62,051 nucleotides of DNA from Marinilabiliaceae bacterium (GTDB lineage: Bacteria > Bacteroidota > Bacteroidia > Bacteroidales > Marinilabiliaceae): assembly GCA_016342595.1 (NCBI GenBank), contig JAEINY010000007.1, forward strand, positions 1 to 62,051, in the 5' to 3' direction. The notes below the pieces were generated by a model. It saw only the letters and a program-made list of their open reading frames with translations. It was not told where the DNA came from and did no database searches. Shown piece by piece: positions 24,684 through 33,298 of this stretch (position 1 is its first letter; the number at the start of each line of letters is the position of its first letter). The position numbers and the translations under genes were made by a program.

Positions 24684-27308
24684 ATGGGGTATAGATTTGG
24701 ATTGGTCACACTCCTTTTAGTTGTGGTTACAGCGGTTAGAGGACAGGAAAATACGCGGCGTTTTAATGATGATTTGTCGATCGGGCAAAAGTTAGCGCAG
24801 CTTTTTATCACGGTTGATTCGCTTTATGATACATCTTATTCTTTTCAACCTGGTTTTTTAATTGAAACCAAAGGTAATGCCGGTGCCTTAAAGGATAAAA
24901 GTTTCCATAATGCATTTCCGGTTCTGGATGTGCGGCATGGCATTCAGGATCAATTGGGTTTACCTTTTCCTCAAACCATGGCTTTGCAATCCATAAACGA
25001 TTCACTTTTTGTCGATTCACTGATTCAACATACGGTGTTATATAGTAAAAATATGGGCTATGGAGGATTGTTTGGTACTTTGCCCCTTTCACATCGGTCC
25101 CCTAAATTGGAAACGCATCTCCACTTCTCAGTGGATTCACCTGCTGTATCCAAAAAACTGAGAGTAGTTCCTTTTCCCGCAAATATATTGAAGCAAATTC
25201 AATACCTGGAATTGGATAAGGTGCAGATAAATGCAAACCTTCCACACTATCCATTCGAATGGCTGGGAATTCCATTCAGGGATGGGTATTGGTTAAATGG
25301 TACCGGAGCATTAGAGGTTTCATTTGAAGATATGCTCGATCAGAAAACGGTTTTTTATACAGATCAGTTTAGTGAAGATCATCAAAAATTGGTTCGTATC
25401 TATAAAAGCAGGTTAATGGATGCGGACTTGATTAATCAGCGCAGCGAAGAGTTGATAGCTCTCAAAACTTCTGCCGCCCTTGCAGCCGATTCTGTTTCGC
25501 TGGAAAACAGGCAGCGTGAACAAATGGTATTGCGTTTATTGGCCATGCGGAAGTCGGCCATTGCATTTGAGCGAAAAGCTTTGTTGCCCATTAAACGAGT
25601 CGATTCAGTTTCCATTTCGGTTTGGGATATTCGGTTGGCAAAGGATCGGACTTTTATGGAGAGAGCCAGGTTTTATCATCCCGGCATCGATTCATTACGG
25701 CAGGCTAAACCAACTGATTTAATCTTTGTTTTGAGTGATTCACCGTATCAATTGGAGGCAGCCGTCAATTCGCTTTCGTCCTCTTCTACAGCTATGGGAA
25801 GCCAAAAAATCCTGCTTGCTATAGGAACTGAGCATTTAGCTTGTGATGAGAATGTTCTTAAACAGTTTGATGCAATTATAGTGGTGCATGAAAAATGCCC
25901 TTATGAATGGTGTCTTTTAGCACAAACATTATTTGGTGGTGTAGCCATCGACGGTCAGTTGAAACCCACCAGTGTCTTGCAGAAATTAGGTTTTGTAGCC
26001 ATTAATTCTCAAAAGACGCGCTTAGGCTTTAGTTTTCCGGAGTTTGTTGGGATGTCACAGGATACCTTGCTGTTGATTAATGATAAAATACGACAGGCCA
26101 TTGGAAATAAAGCAATGCCAGGTGTACAGCTTTTAGTAGCCCGTAAGGGGGAAATAGTACTTAATCAGGGATATGGGCATCATAAATATAACGATAAGCA
26201 AGATGTAACAACAAGTGATCTATACGATTTGGCTTCCATTACGAAAATGGCTGTTACATTTCCTTTAGTAATGAAGTTGTATGAGGCGGGAAAAATAGAT
26301 CTGGATCAACCCATCGGACCTTTTATTCCAAATTCCGACACGACCGATAAAAAGGATATTACACCCCGGGAGATATTGTTGCATCAGAGTGGATTAAAGA
26401 GTTACCTGGCTTTTCATTACACTGCTTTGGATACCAATTCGATTCATAAGCCCTTGTATAGCCGCCGGTATTCATCACAATATAATATAAGGTTGGACCG
26501 TCGCTTATATCAAAATAAAGATGCCCGTTTTCGAAAGGATGTTTTTCAACCGGCTCCCGACTCTCTGTTTTCAATCCGGGTTTCTGAAAAAATGTTCATG
26601 AACCGGCATTATGTCGATTCCATGTATACCCATATTTTAAAGAGTGAATTGGATCAGGACAAGGACTACCGATACAGTGACCTGGGGTATTTGCTATTGA
26701 AACGAGTGATTGAGAAGATCGAAAATAAGCCCATTGACCAGCTTTTTGCTGAGTACTATGCCAAACCTTTGGGAAGTGCGAAATTGTGCTTTAATCCATT
26801 GAATAAATTTAATAAAGACCTTATTGCCCCCACTGAAAATGATGTGGGCTTTCGAAAGGAATTGTTGCAAGGATATGTGCACGATCAGGCTGCTGCTATG
26901 CTTGGAGGAGTGGGTGCTCACGCGGGTCTGTTTTCCAACGCTGAGGATTTGGCTAAGATGGCCCAGATGTTGTTAAATGGCGGACAGTATGGGGGGCATC
27001 GCTATTTGCAAGCAAATACCATAAATAAATTCACATCAACTAATAATAATGGTAGCCGTCGGGGTATGGGGGTGGATAAACCGGAGTTTGATCCCGAAAA
27101 GAGTAGTCCGTCATCCCTAAAGGCATCACCTTCTTCATATGGTCATTCAGGTTTTACCGGTACCTTTATATGGATTGATCCGGAATTAGAATTAGTATAT
27201 ATTTTTCTATCCAATCGCGTTTATCCTCGTGCGTATAATAAAAAATTAATTGAATTAAACGTACGAACCGAAGTGCAAGATCTCATTTATAACGCCATTA
27301 CGAATTAA
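24684..27308 (+). CDS. Degenerate GH3-like domain fused to a class C beta-lactamase-type serine hydrolase
   Basis: The 874-residue secreted protein has a signal peptide ending near VRGQ. The N-terminal half (about 30-480) keeps traces of a GH3 N-acetylglucosaminidase (LSIGQKLAQLF, then LPFPQTMAL and a SDSPYQLEAAVNSL/IVVHEKCPYEW C-domain) but is shortened and lacks the usual Asp-containing active-site loops. The C-terminal half (about 480-870) has SITK (S518, K521), Tyr-Ser-Asp near 664 and HSG near 820, the three motifs of penicillin-binding/beta-lactamase enzymes. GH3-serine hydrolase fusions occur in Bacteroidota and probably act in peptidoglycan recycling or remodelling in the periplasm. 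Here only the second half appears catalytic. Confidence 0.83.
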   Translation: MGYRFGLVTLLLVVVTAVRGQENTRRFNDDLSIGQKLAQLFITVDSLYDTSYSFQPGFLIETKGNAGALKDKSFHNAFPVLDVRHGIQDQLGLPFPQTMALQSINDSLFVDSLIQHTVLYSKNMGYGGLFGTLPLSHRSPKLETHLHFSVDSPAVSKKLRVVPFPANILKQIQYLELDKVQINANLPHYPFEWLGIPFRDGYWLNGTGALEVSFEDMLDQKTVFYTDQFSEDHQKLVRIYKSRLMDADLINQRSEELIALKTSAALAADSVSLENRQREQMVLRLLAMRKSAIAFERKALLPIKRVDSVSISVWDIRLAKDRTFMERARFYHPGIDSLRQAKPTDLIFVLSDSPYQLEAAVNSLSSSSTAMGSQKILLAIGTEHLACDENVLKQFDAIIVVHEKCPYEWCLLAQTLFGGVAIDGQLKPTSVLQKLGFVAINSQKTRLGFSFPEFVGMSQDTLLLINDKIRQAIGNKAMPGVQLLVARKGEIVLNQGYGHHKYNDKQDVTTSDLYDLASITKMAVTFPLVMKLYEAGKIDLDQPIGPFIPNSDTTDKKDITPREILLHQSGLKSYLAFHYTALDTNSIHKPLYSRRYSSQYNIRLDRRLYQNKDARFRKDVFQPAPDSLFSIRVSEKMFMNRHYVDSMYTHILKSELDQDKDYRYSDLGYLLLKRVIEKIENKPIDQLFAEYYAKPLGSAKLCFNPLNKFNKDLIAPTENDVGFRKELLQGYVHDQAAAMLGGVGAHAGLFSNAEDLAKMAQMLLNGGQYGGHRYLQANTINKFTSTNNNGSRRGMGVDKPEFDPEKSSPSSLKASPSSYGHSGFTGTFIWIDPELELVYIFLSNRVYPRAYNKKLIELNVRTEVQDLIYNAITN

Positions 27309-27461
27309 TCCAAAAGTGTTAAAAAATGAATCGAAAGGTTTCGGTAACTTTTAAATTACCTTAAAAAGGTTACTAAAACTTTGGAATTTATTTATTTTTA
27401 ATCGTTATAAATTGTAAATTTGCGCCTGTTCTAAAACCAAAAATTCTTCAACAAAGTAGTT

Positions 27462-29444
27462 ATGATAGTTAAATTTAATCAGAAAATTTCACCTGCCGGA
27501 AAGTTTAAGAATGAAGGGTACCATAACGACCCTTATTTACGTGCATTGATTACGAAACACGAAAAAATTTCAACTAAGCTTTATGGTTCTTCTACTGAAG
27601 GTTCTAAAGCTGTAGCTTCCGAGATTGCTTCCATTATAAAGATTAAAGAACTAGAGGGGAAGAAGTGTGTATTAGGATTGGCCGTAGGTTCAGCGCCAAG
27701 CGAAGTGTACGAGGAGTTAATCCGGATGCATAAAAAAGAAGGATTGAGCTTTAAAAATGTGATTGTATTTAATGTGATGGAGTATTATCCCATCTCAAGC
27801 AATGCCTTGCAAAGCTTTAATCGAAGCATTCGGGAGCAATTTTTTCAGCATGTTGATTTGCCACAAGATAACATCAACTACCTGGACAGTACCATTCCAC
27901 AGGAGAAAATTTATGATTTCTGCCGTAGCTATGAGGAACGAATTGATAAGCTAGGCGGTATTGATATGCAGATATTGGGGATTGGCCGGACCGGGCATAT
28001 CGGTTTAAATGAGCCGGGATCTTCCATCAATTCATTGACACGTATTGTGTCTCTGGATGATATTACCCGTACCGAGGCTGCTTCTGATTTCTTTAGTAAA
28101 GACAATTCTCCTCGTAAGGCCATTACAATGGGGATTAAGACCATCTTAAATGCCAAGCGGGTGCGCCTGTTAGCCTGGGGTGAAGGTAAAGCTGATGTGT
28201 TGAAGAAGACCATCGAAGGTGCTGTTACCGAGGAGATCCCAGCCTCTTTTCTTCAGAAGCATGAAAACTGCAAAGTGATCATTGATGAAGCAGCCAGTGC
28301 CGAATTAACGCGGGTAAAAACTCCATGGTTAATTGATAGTGTGGAGTGGGATGAACGTTTGATCAAGAAAGCGGTGGTTTGGTTATGTTTGAAAGTAAAC
28401 AAGCCGATCCTGAAATTGACCGATCGTGATTACAACGATAATGGGATGGGTGATATTCTGGCTGAGAGAGGTTCGGCTTATCAAACGAATATTCGCATCT
28501 TTAATGAGTTGCAGCATACTATTACCGGCTGGCCGGGAGGTAAACCCAATGCGGACGATACCAACCGTCCGGAGCGCAAAGATCCTGCTAAGAAACGGGT
28601 GATTATCTTTAGCCCGCATCCCGATGACGATGTGATTTCAATGGGAGGTACCTTGTTACGTTTGGTGGACCAGGGACACGAAGTGCACGTGGCTTACCAG
28701 GTGTCGGGTAGTATTGCGGTATCTGATGATGATGTATTGCGTTACATTGACTTTATTGATGACTATACCATTGGTAAAAAAAGTGAAAATAAAGATCTGA
28801 TTGCGACGCATGCCAAAATTCGTGAGTTTTTGGTGAATAAAAAGCCGGATCAGGTTGATATACCTGAAATTCGTCACATTAAAAGCTTAATTCGTGTGGG
28901 AGAGGCCAAAGCAGGGTGCCGGTATGCGAATGTGAAGGATGCAAATGTTCATTTCCTGAACTTGCCATTTTATGAGTCTGGTAGTGTAGAGAAGTTGCCG
29001 ATGGGCAAGGCGGATGTTAAGATTGTAACAGACTTGATTAAGGAAGTGAAACCACATCAGATTTATGCAGCTGGAGACCTTTCGGATCCACATGGTACAC
29101 ACCGGGTGTGTCTGGATGCTATTTTCCAGTCCATTGATGTGTTGAAGAAAGAAGCGTGGATGAAAGATTGTTGGGTATGGCTGTATCGCGGTGCGTGGCA
29201 TGAGTGGGAAATCCACAACATTGAAATGGCTGTGCCAATTAGTCCCGATGAGTTGTTGCGTAAGCGTAATGCCATCTTTAAGCACCAGTCGCAAAAAGAT
29301 GGGGCGATGTTCCTGGGTGGTGATGATCGCGAATTCTGGCAACGGGCTGAAGATCGTAACCGTGGAACAGCCGATACCTATAACAATTTAGGGCTGGCTA
29401 GTTACGAGGCTTTTGAAGCGTTTGTACGTTACGAATTTTTATAA
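27462..29444 (+). CDS. NagB-like/PIG-L deacetylase fusion protein
   Basis: The 660-residue protein joins a NagB-like sugar isomerase/deaminase domain (about 30-320) to a PIG-L/LmbE zinc deacetylase domain (about 380-640; SPHPDDDVISMGG and DLSDPHGTHRVC). The same fusion is widespread in Bacteroidota and usually annotated glucosamine-6-phosphate deaminase. Aligned by eye with E. coli NagB, H143 and E148 equivalents are kept (H179, E184 in TGHIGLNEP), but Asp72 is Met106 in FNVMEYY and Asp141 is Thr177. The deaminase assignment is therefore doubtful, whereas the PIG-L motifs are intact. It may act on N-acetylated amino-sugar conjugates. It stands alone with its own terminator, 14 kb from the PUL. 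Confidence 0.87.
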   Translation: MIVKFNQKISPAGKFKNEGYHNDPYLRALITKHEKISTKLYGSSTEGSKAVASEIASIIKIKELEGKKCVLGLAVGSAPSEVYEELIRMHKKEGLSFKNVIVFNVMEYYPISSNALQSFNRSIREQFFQHVDLPQDNINYLDSTIPQEKIYDFCRSYEERIDKLGGIDMQILGIGRTGHIGLNEPGSSINSLTRIVSLDDITRTEAASDFFSKDNSPRKAITMGIKTILNAKRVRLLAWGEGKADVLKKTIEGAVTEEIPASFLQKHENCKVIIDEAASAELTRVKTPWLIDSVEWDERLIKKAVVWLCLKVNKPILKLTDRDYNDNGMGDILAERGSAYQTNIRIFNELQHTITGWPGGKPNADDTNRPERKDPAKKRVIIFSPHPDDDVISMGGTLLRLVDQGHEVHVAYQVSGSIAVSDDDVLRYIDFIDDYTIGKKSENKDLIATHAKIREFLVNKKPDQVDIPEIRHIKSLIRVGEAKAGCRYANVKDANVHFLNLPFYESGSVEKLPMGKADVKIVTDLIKEVKPHQIYAAGDLSDPHGTHRVCLDAIFQSIDVLKKEAWMKDCWVWLYRGAWHEWEIHNIEMAVPISPDELLRKRNAIFKHQSQKDGAMFLGGDDREFWQRAEDRNRGTADTYNNLGLASYEAFEAFVRYEFL

Positions 29445-29477
29445 TATAGTGTGGATTTAAGTTAGATTAATGTGTCA

Positions 29478-29508
29478 ATGTCCGGGGCGAAAGCTTCGGG
29501 CATTTTTT
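29478..29508 (+). terminator. Terminator of the NagB-like/PIG-L gene
   Basis: An 11-base-pair stem including three G-T pairs (ATGTCCGGGGC/GCTTCGGGCAT) with a GAAA tetraloop is followed by six T. Confidence 0.85.
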
Positions 29509-29520
29509 GTATTAAAAAAG

Positions 29521-29546
29521 AAGGTCTCCAATTACTTGGAGACCTT
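29521..29546 (-). terminator. Reverse-strand terminator of the M18 peptidase gene
   Basis: Perfect 11-base-pair stem AAGGTCTCCAA/TTGGAGACCTT with loop TTAC. The A-run just to the left reads as a T-run on the reverse strand. Confidence 0.8.
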
Positions 29547-29554
29547 ATGGTTGT

Positions 29555-29598
29555 TATACCAAATGTATATCAAAATGATTGATAAAGCATTTTGCTTA
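29555..29598. repeat. Small dispersed hairpin element, variant 3
   Basis: TATACCAAATGTATAT is followed by stem CAAAATG/CATTTTG with the 10-base loop ATTGATAAAG, the same loop as at 14384-14393 where the stem is CAAATTG/CAATTTG. Confidence 0.55.
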
Positions 29599-29621
29599 AT
29601 ACAGTTGTTGTGCAATGAAGT

Positions 29622-30923
29622 TTATAAATTATAAAATGTTTCAAAAGCTTTGATCATATATAAATGATCTTTCACACCTCCCAGTTCGCGTACTGAATGC
29701 ATGCCTAGCATGGGGTTACCTATATCTACGGTGCGAATGTCAATTTTTCCGGTCGATACATTTCCAAGGGTCGAGCCACCCACCATGTCTGAACGATTCA
29801 CAAATTTCTGAACCGGTACATCAGCCATTTTACAGATGGTTTCGAAAACAGCGCTGCTATCGCCATCGGTGGTGTATTTTTGATTCGCATGTATCTTGAT
29901 TACCGGACCACCGTTTATTACCGGATGTAAAACCGGATCATGTTTGTCAACCTGATTGGGATGAATGGAATGGGCCATGTCAGCTGAGATCATGAATGAC
30001 TTGTAGATGGTACGATCCAGCTCTTCTTTGGTTTTGCCCAGTTTTTCCATGATGCGTTCGATAATGTTTCGCAACACCGGCGAACCAGCCCCTTGCTTAG
30101 TCACACTACCGACTTCTTCATTGTCGAAGATGCAAAGCATTTTGGTTGATTTGGTATCGGTAGTCGCCAGCAGCGATTTTAATCCTGCATGAACCATGGC
30201 TAAGTCATCCAGTTTACCAGAGGAGATAAATTCTTTTTCAGGCCCGATGATGCAGCCTTTTTCCCATTCATAAAGGAATACATCAAAATCAATGATCTCA
30301 TCCGGATTCACTTGCAATTCTTTGGCCAGGAGTTTAACCAGGTAGTTGTCTTTTTCCAGATCAGCATTTACCGATTGAACTAATGGCAGCATGTCTTTTT
30401 GCTTGTTGAGTTCAATGCCATCATTCACGGCACGGTTCAGGTGGATAGCGATACTCGGGATAATGACCAATGGCTTGCGAAAATCCATAATCTTATGCGT
30501 CGGCTCCAGTGGATTACCGGACTTCAATAAAACGCGACCAGCCAATGATAATGGACGGTCTAACCAACTCATCAGGATCGGGCCTCCATATACTTCAGTG
30601 TTTAGCTTCAGGTATTTGCCATCGGCAATCATTTCCGGTTGCGGTTTCACTTTAAAACCGGGTGAGTCGGAGTGCGCACAAATAAATTTGATGCCTGTCT
30701 CTTCAGGTTGGTCTTCTCCAATTTGGAACGCAAAAATGGCGGTTCCGCTTTTGGTCGTGTAATATTTGCCACCTTTTTCAATGGTCCAGGCTTCTGTCAG
30801 ATCTAATTTTTTAAATCCATTCTTTTCCAACTCACGTGCTGTATTTTCTACTGCATGAAAGGCTGTTGGGCTATGGTGAATAAAGTCTATTAATTCCTCT
30901 GCTAATTGGATTTCTTTAGTCAT
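29622..30923 (-). CDS. M18 family zinc aminopeptidase
   Basis: I start at 30923 (MTKEIQLAEEL), giving 433 residues, the usual M18 length; the longer frame adds 10 residues. Motifs include CAHSDSPGFKVKP (metal His and Asp), IAIHLNRAVNDG, FDNEEVGS with the catalytic Glu pair, MISADMAHSIHPN and VGGSTLGN. M18 enzymes are cytoplasmic dodecameric aminopeptidases preferring acidic or neutral N-terminal residues (aspartyl aminopeptidase group). It is transcribed alone and ends at a perfect hairpin terminator. Confidence 0.93.
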   Translation of the reverse strand: MTKEIQLAEELIDFIHHSPTAFHAVENTARELEKNGFKKLDLTEAWTIEKGGKYYTTKSGTAIFAFQIGEDQPEETGIKFICAHSDSPGFKVKPQPEMIADGKYLKLNTEVYGGPILMSWLDRPLSLAGRVLLKSGNPLEPTHKIMDFRKPLVIIPSIAIHLNRAVNDGIELNKQKDMLPLVQSVNADLEKDNYLVKLLAKELQVNPDEIIDFDVFLYEWEKGCIIGPEKEFISSGKLDDLAMVHAGLKSLLATTDTKSTKMLCIFDNEEVGSVTKQGAGSPVLRNIIERIMEKLGKTKEELDRTIYKSFMISADMAHSIHPNQVDKHDPVLHPVINGGPVIKIHANQKYTTDGDSSAVFETICKMADVPVQKFVNRSDMVGGSTLGNVSTGKIDIRTVDIGNPMLGMHSVRELGGVKDHLYMIKAFETFYNL

Positions 30924-31107
30924 AGTTGTACAATTTTGTTTTCTGATGGGCAAGGTAACGAAAATGGTAAAAAATAATGATGAGAAAGCTCAGTAGTGAG
31001 GTGAAAGATTAGATGAAAAAAAGGCAGTGATATTTACATCACTGCCCAGGACAAAAATAATTTCCTTAAAATTTTATGTCTGTATTTTTCGTTAGTAAGG
31101 AATGGCA

Positions 31108-31278
31108 ATGAAATAACATTTTTACCACAAATGGACACAGATGAATCAGTCAATAGCCTCGTTATTTCCTATATTGTTGTCCGCTAATTTCTCGAATTTA
31201 ACTAATTTAAAATAGCTTAGCTGCATGGTGTTTTACAAAGGAAAACTAATTCGCTTAATTGGTGTAATTCGCGGATAA
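31108..31278. repeat. Worn intergenic repeat in the gene-free stretch 30924-31392
   Basis: The segment contains ACCACAAATGGACACAGATG at about 31117 and GGTGTAATTCGCGGATAAAA at about 31260, with GTCCGCTAATTTCTCGAATT between. This resembles widespread Bacteroidota intergenic sequences of the type ACACAGATGAAT/ATTCGCGGAT. The first part is close to 13838. Nothing else was recognised in this 469-base gap. Confidence 0.45.
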
Positions 31279-31392
31279 AAGAAAAAATAGAATAGGAATC
31301 CAAGCGAAAATTATTCAGTAAATATTAAAAGTTATTTTAATACGCTTCCTAAGGGATTAATAATTTGATTCATTAAAATTAAAAGATGAAAA

Positions 31393-32700
31393 TCAGGATT
31401 CTGTTATTTTCATTGGTTCACCTGTCTCCACCGGATTGTTTGGGTCGATACTCCATTCATACCAACCACCATCAAATACCGATATTTTAGGCCATCCCAT
31501 TAGCCAGGCGTTAAAAAAGGCTTCACTGCCTCGCCATCCGGTGCCGCAATAAAAAGCCAGGTGTTTGTTTGGAGTGATTCCCGCTTGTCGCCATATTTCG
31601 GCTATTTCATGGTATTCACGAGTCGTGTGATCCAGGTTCCGGTAGTTTTCCATGTGGTAGGCGTCACTCCCGCAATTGCCAAAAATAGCCCCTGGTATCC
31701 GGCCCTTTTTAGTGATGTAATTATAGCCGCTCACATCACCAATAAATTCACTCCAGCTACGAATGCTAACCAGTTCCCCGTCTTTTGCTGCCAGGAGTTT
31801 TTTCGCCTGTGGCACATCAACGGCTAATTGAGGGCATGCTGGAATAGTCGTTCCAAAATCAGTGGCAGCGATGGGATGACAGGGCTTATGACTCACTTCA
31901 AAGCCTGCGTTTCTCCAGGAAGAGATTCCGCCATTCAAAACTCTCACGTCCTTCACGCCTGCATAAAGCATGATAAATGCACAACGAATGGCGCCCAAAT
32001 GACCGGCACTGCTGCCGGGGAATGGATCATCTTTATTGGGGTGCGAAAATCGCCCGTATAATACAACTGTTGTATTGCTGGTGATACCCAGTTCCAATAG
32101 ATTTGTTTTGAGTTCTTCAGGTGTTCGCCTGTTCCAGGTCTCTGGAGATTCCAATAAGTTGGTATCAAGTGGAATGGCTCCTGGTATATGTCCTTCGGCG
32201 TAATCTTTTGGGTTTTGATAATGGGCATGGCAGATAACTACTTTCTTACCAGTATAGCTATGCTCGCGTGTTACCATCATTAACGAATAGAGCCATTGCG
32301 GAAAGACCAGTTTTTTGAAATTGTAGAGGTGTTCCATCGGCAATTCATCATTGGTCGACCATTCATCAATAAAATGGTAGTAGACATTGACGTGCTCATA
32401 GCCATTTTTGATCATTAGCCTGGCCATTTTATTAATTACCGATTCTTCATAGCCATAGATGGTAATGGAACGGTGGGGTAGGATATTTTTGGATTCCAAT
32501 AACTCGTGCATCTCAAAAATAAAGTGGGTCCAGGCAAAGGGAAAGCTTTTAGCCCCTTTAATATGACCGCCGCGTGATTCTTGTTGAAGCGACCAGCCAT
32601 TGTAAGCTTCCACAGGACGGATATCAAGAATGATTTCGTTGGCCTTATTTAATAAATTTTGAAGTTGGTGAGTGGTGATTTCAAAAGGTAGCTTACTCAT
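31393..32700 (-). CDS. Three-domain rhodanese-family sulfurtransferase
   Basis: The 435-residue protein contains three rhodanese modules: about 7-115, 135-275 and 290-425. Only the third has the catalytic Cys loop CGTGWRGS (C385) together with the closing GGWYEW segment. In the first two modules the loop reads IYGYEES and LYGRFSH, with Gly in place of Cys, so they are structural. Typical thiosulfate sulfurtransferases have one inactive and one active domain; a third domain is a less usual layout. No signal peptide is evident, so it is cytoplasmic. Confidence 0.9.
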   Translation of the reverse strand: MSKLPFEITTHQLQNLLNKANEIILDIRPVEAYNGWSLQQESRGGHIKGAKSFPFAWTHFIFEMHELLESKNILPHRSITIYGYEESVINKMARLMIKNGYEHVNVYYHFIDEWSTNDELPMEHLYNFKKLVFPQWLYSLMMVTREHSYTGKKVVICHAHYQNPKDYAEGHIPGAIPLDTNLLESPETWNRRTPEELKTNLLELGITSNTTVVLYGRFSHPNKDDPFPGSSAGHLGAIRCAFIMLYAGVKDVRVLNGGISSWRNAGFEVSHKPCHPIAATDFGTTIPACPQLAVDVPQAKKLLAAKDGELVSIRSWSEFIGDVSGYNYITKKGRIPGAIFGNCGSDAYHMENYRNLDHTTREYHEIAEIWRQAGITPNKHLAFYCGTGWRGSEAFFNAWLMGWPKISVFDGGWYEWSIDPNNPVETGEPMKITES

Positions 32701-32781
32701 GATTTTAGTTATTAAAATGATTCATTGGAGCTACCAATAAATTTATGCAGGAAAAATGAAAGGGTCAAGGGGTAAATGAAA

Positions 32782-32808
32782 AAAGCCATCCTTGAACGGG
32801 ATGGCTTT
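32782..32808 (-). terminator. Reverse-strand terminator of the cold-shock gene
   Basis: Stem AAAGCCATCC/GGATGGCTTT with a 7-base loop. On the reverse strand the stem is followed by a run of T. Confidence 0.85.
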
Positions 32809-32835
32809 CGATATCTTAAATGCGAAACGTATAAA

Positions 32836-33027
32836 TTATGCTAATTTAACGTTTACTGCATTTAAGCCTTTACGACCTTCTTGTAATTCGTAAACTACTT
32901 CGTCGTTTTCTTTAATTTCATCAATAAGACCAGTTACATGTACGAAATACTCTTTGCTGGTCTCTTCGTCCTTAATGAAGCCAAAACCTTTAGTTTCATT
33001 AAAGAATTTTACAATTCCTTTATTCAT
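32836..33027 (-). CDS. Cold-shock domain protein
   Basis: I start at 33027 (MNKGIVKFFNETKGFGFI), giving 63 residues; the longer open frame runs back through the promoter. The OB-fold RNA-binding motifs KGFGFI and YFVHVTGL are intact. It is a small single-stranded nucleic-acid chaperone. A second copy lies at 48065-48253 and shares the ending KGLNAVNVKLA. It is transcribed alone from a strong promoter with a short leader of about 20 bases, unlike the long cold-responsive leader of E. coli cspA. Confidence 0.95.
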   Translation of the reverse strand: MNKGIVKFFNETKGFGFIKDEETSKEYFVHVTGLIDEIKENDEVVYELQEGRKGLNAVNVKLA

Positions 33028-33049
33028 TTTATTACAATTTAATTCAGTG

Positions 33050-33079
33050 CAAATGTAGGAACAATTTTTAAAGTTCAAA
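33050..33079 (-). promoter_or_regulatory. Promoter of the cold-shock gene
   Basis: On the reverse strand TTTG is followed after 18 bases by TACATTTG, a match to the Bacteroidota consensus TTTG/TAnnTTTG. The expected transcription start is about 18-20 bases before the ATG at 33027. Confidence 0.75.
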
Positions 33080-33298
33080 TGCTTTTCAACGAGAATCGTA
33101 CCTTTTTTTGGTTTTTTCAAGGGGTTAAGAATCAAATGGTATCATCGGATAATATTTCGCCAAAATCGTTTAAAGAGGTTTGTTTTTATGGCTGTTTTCG
33201 TCATTTTGAAGGGAAATGTTATCTTCGCTTTTAATGAACAACCTGTGTTGGAATCAAATTATTAATTAAACTGATTCGAATAGCGAAATCTGATAGTT

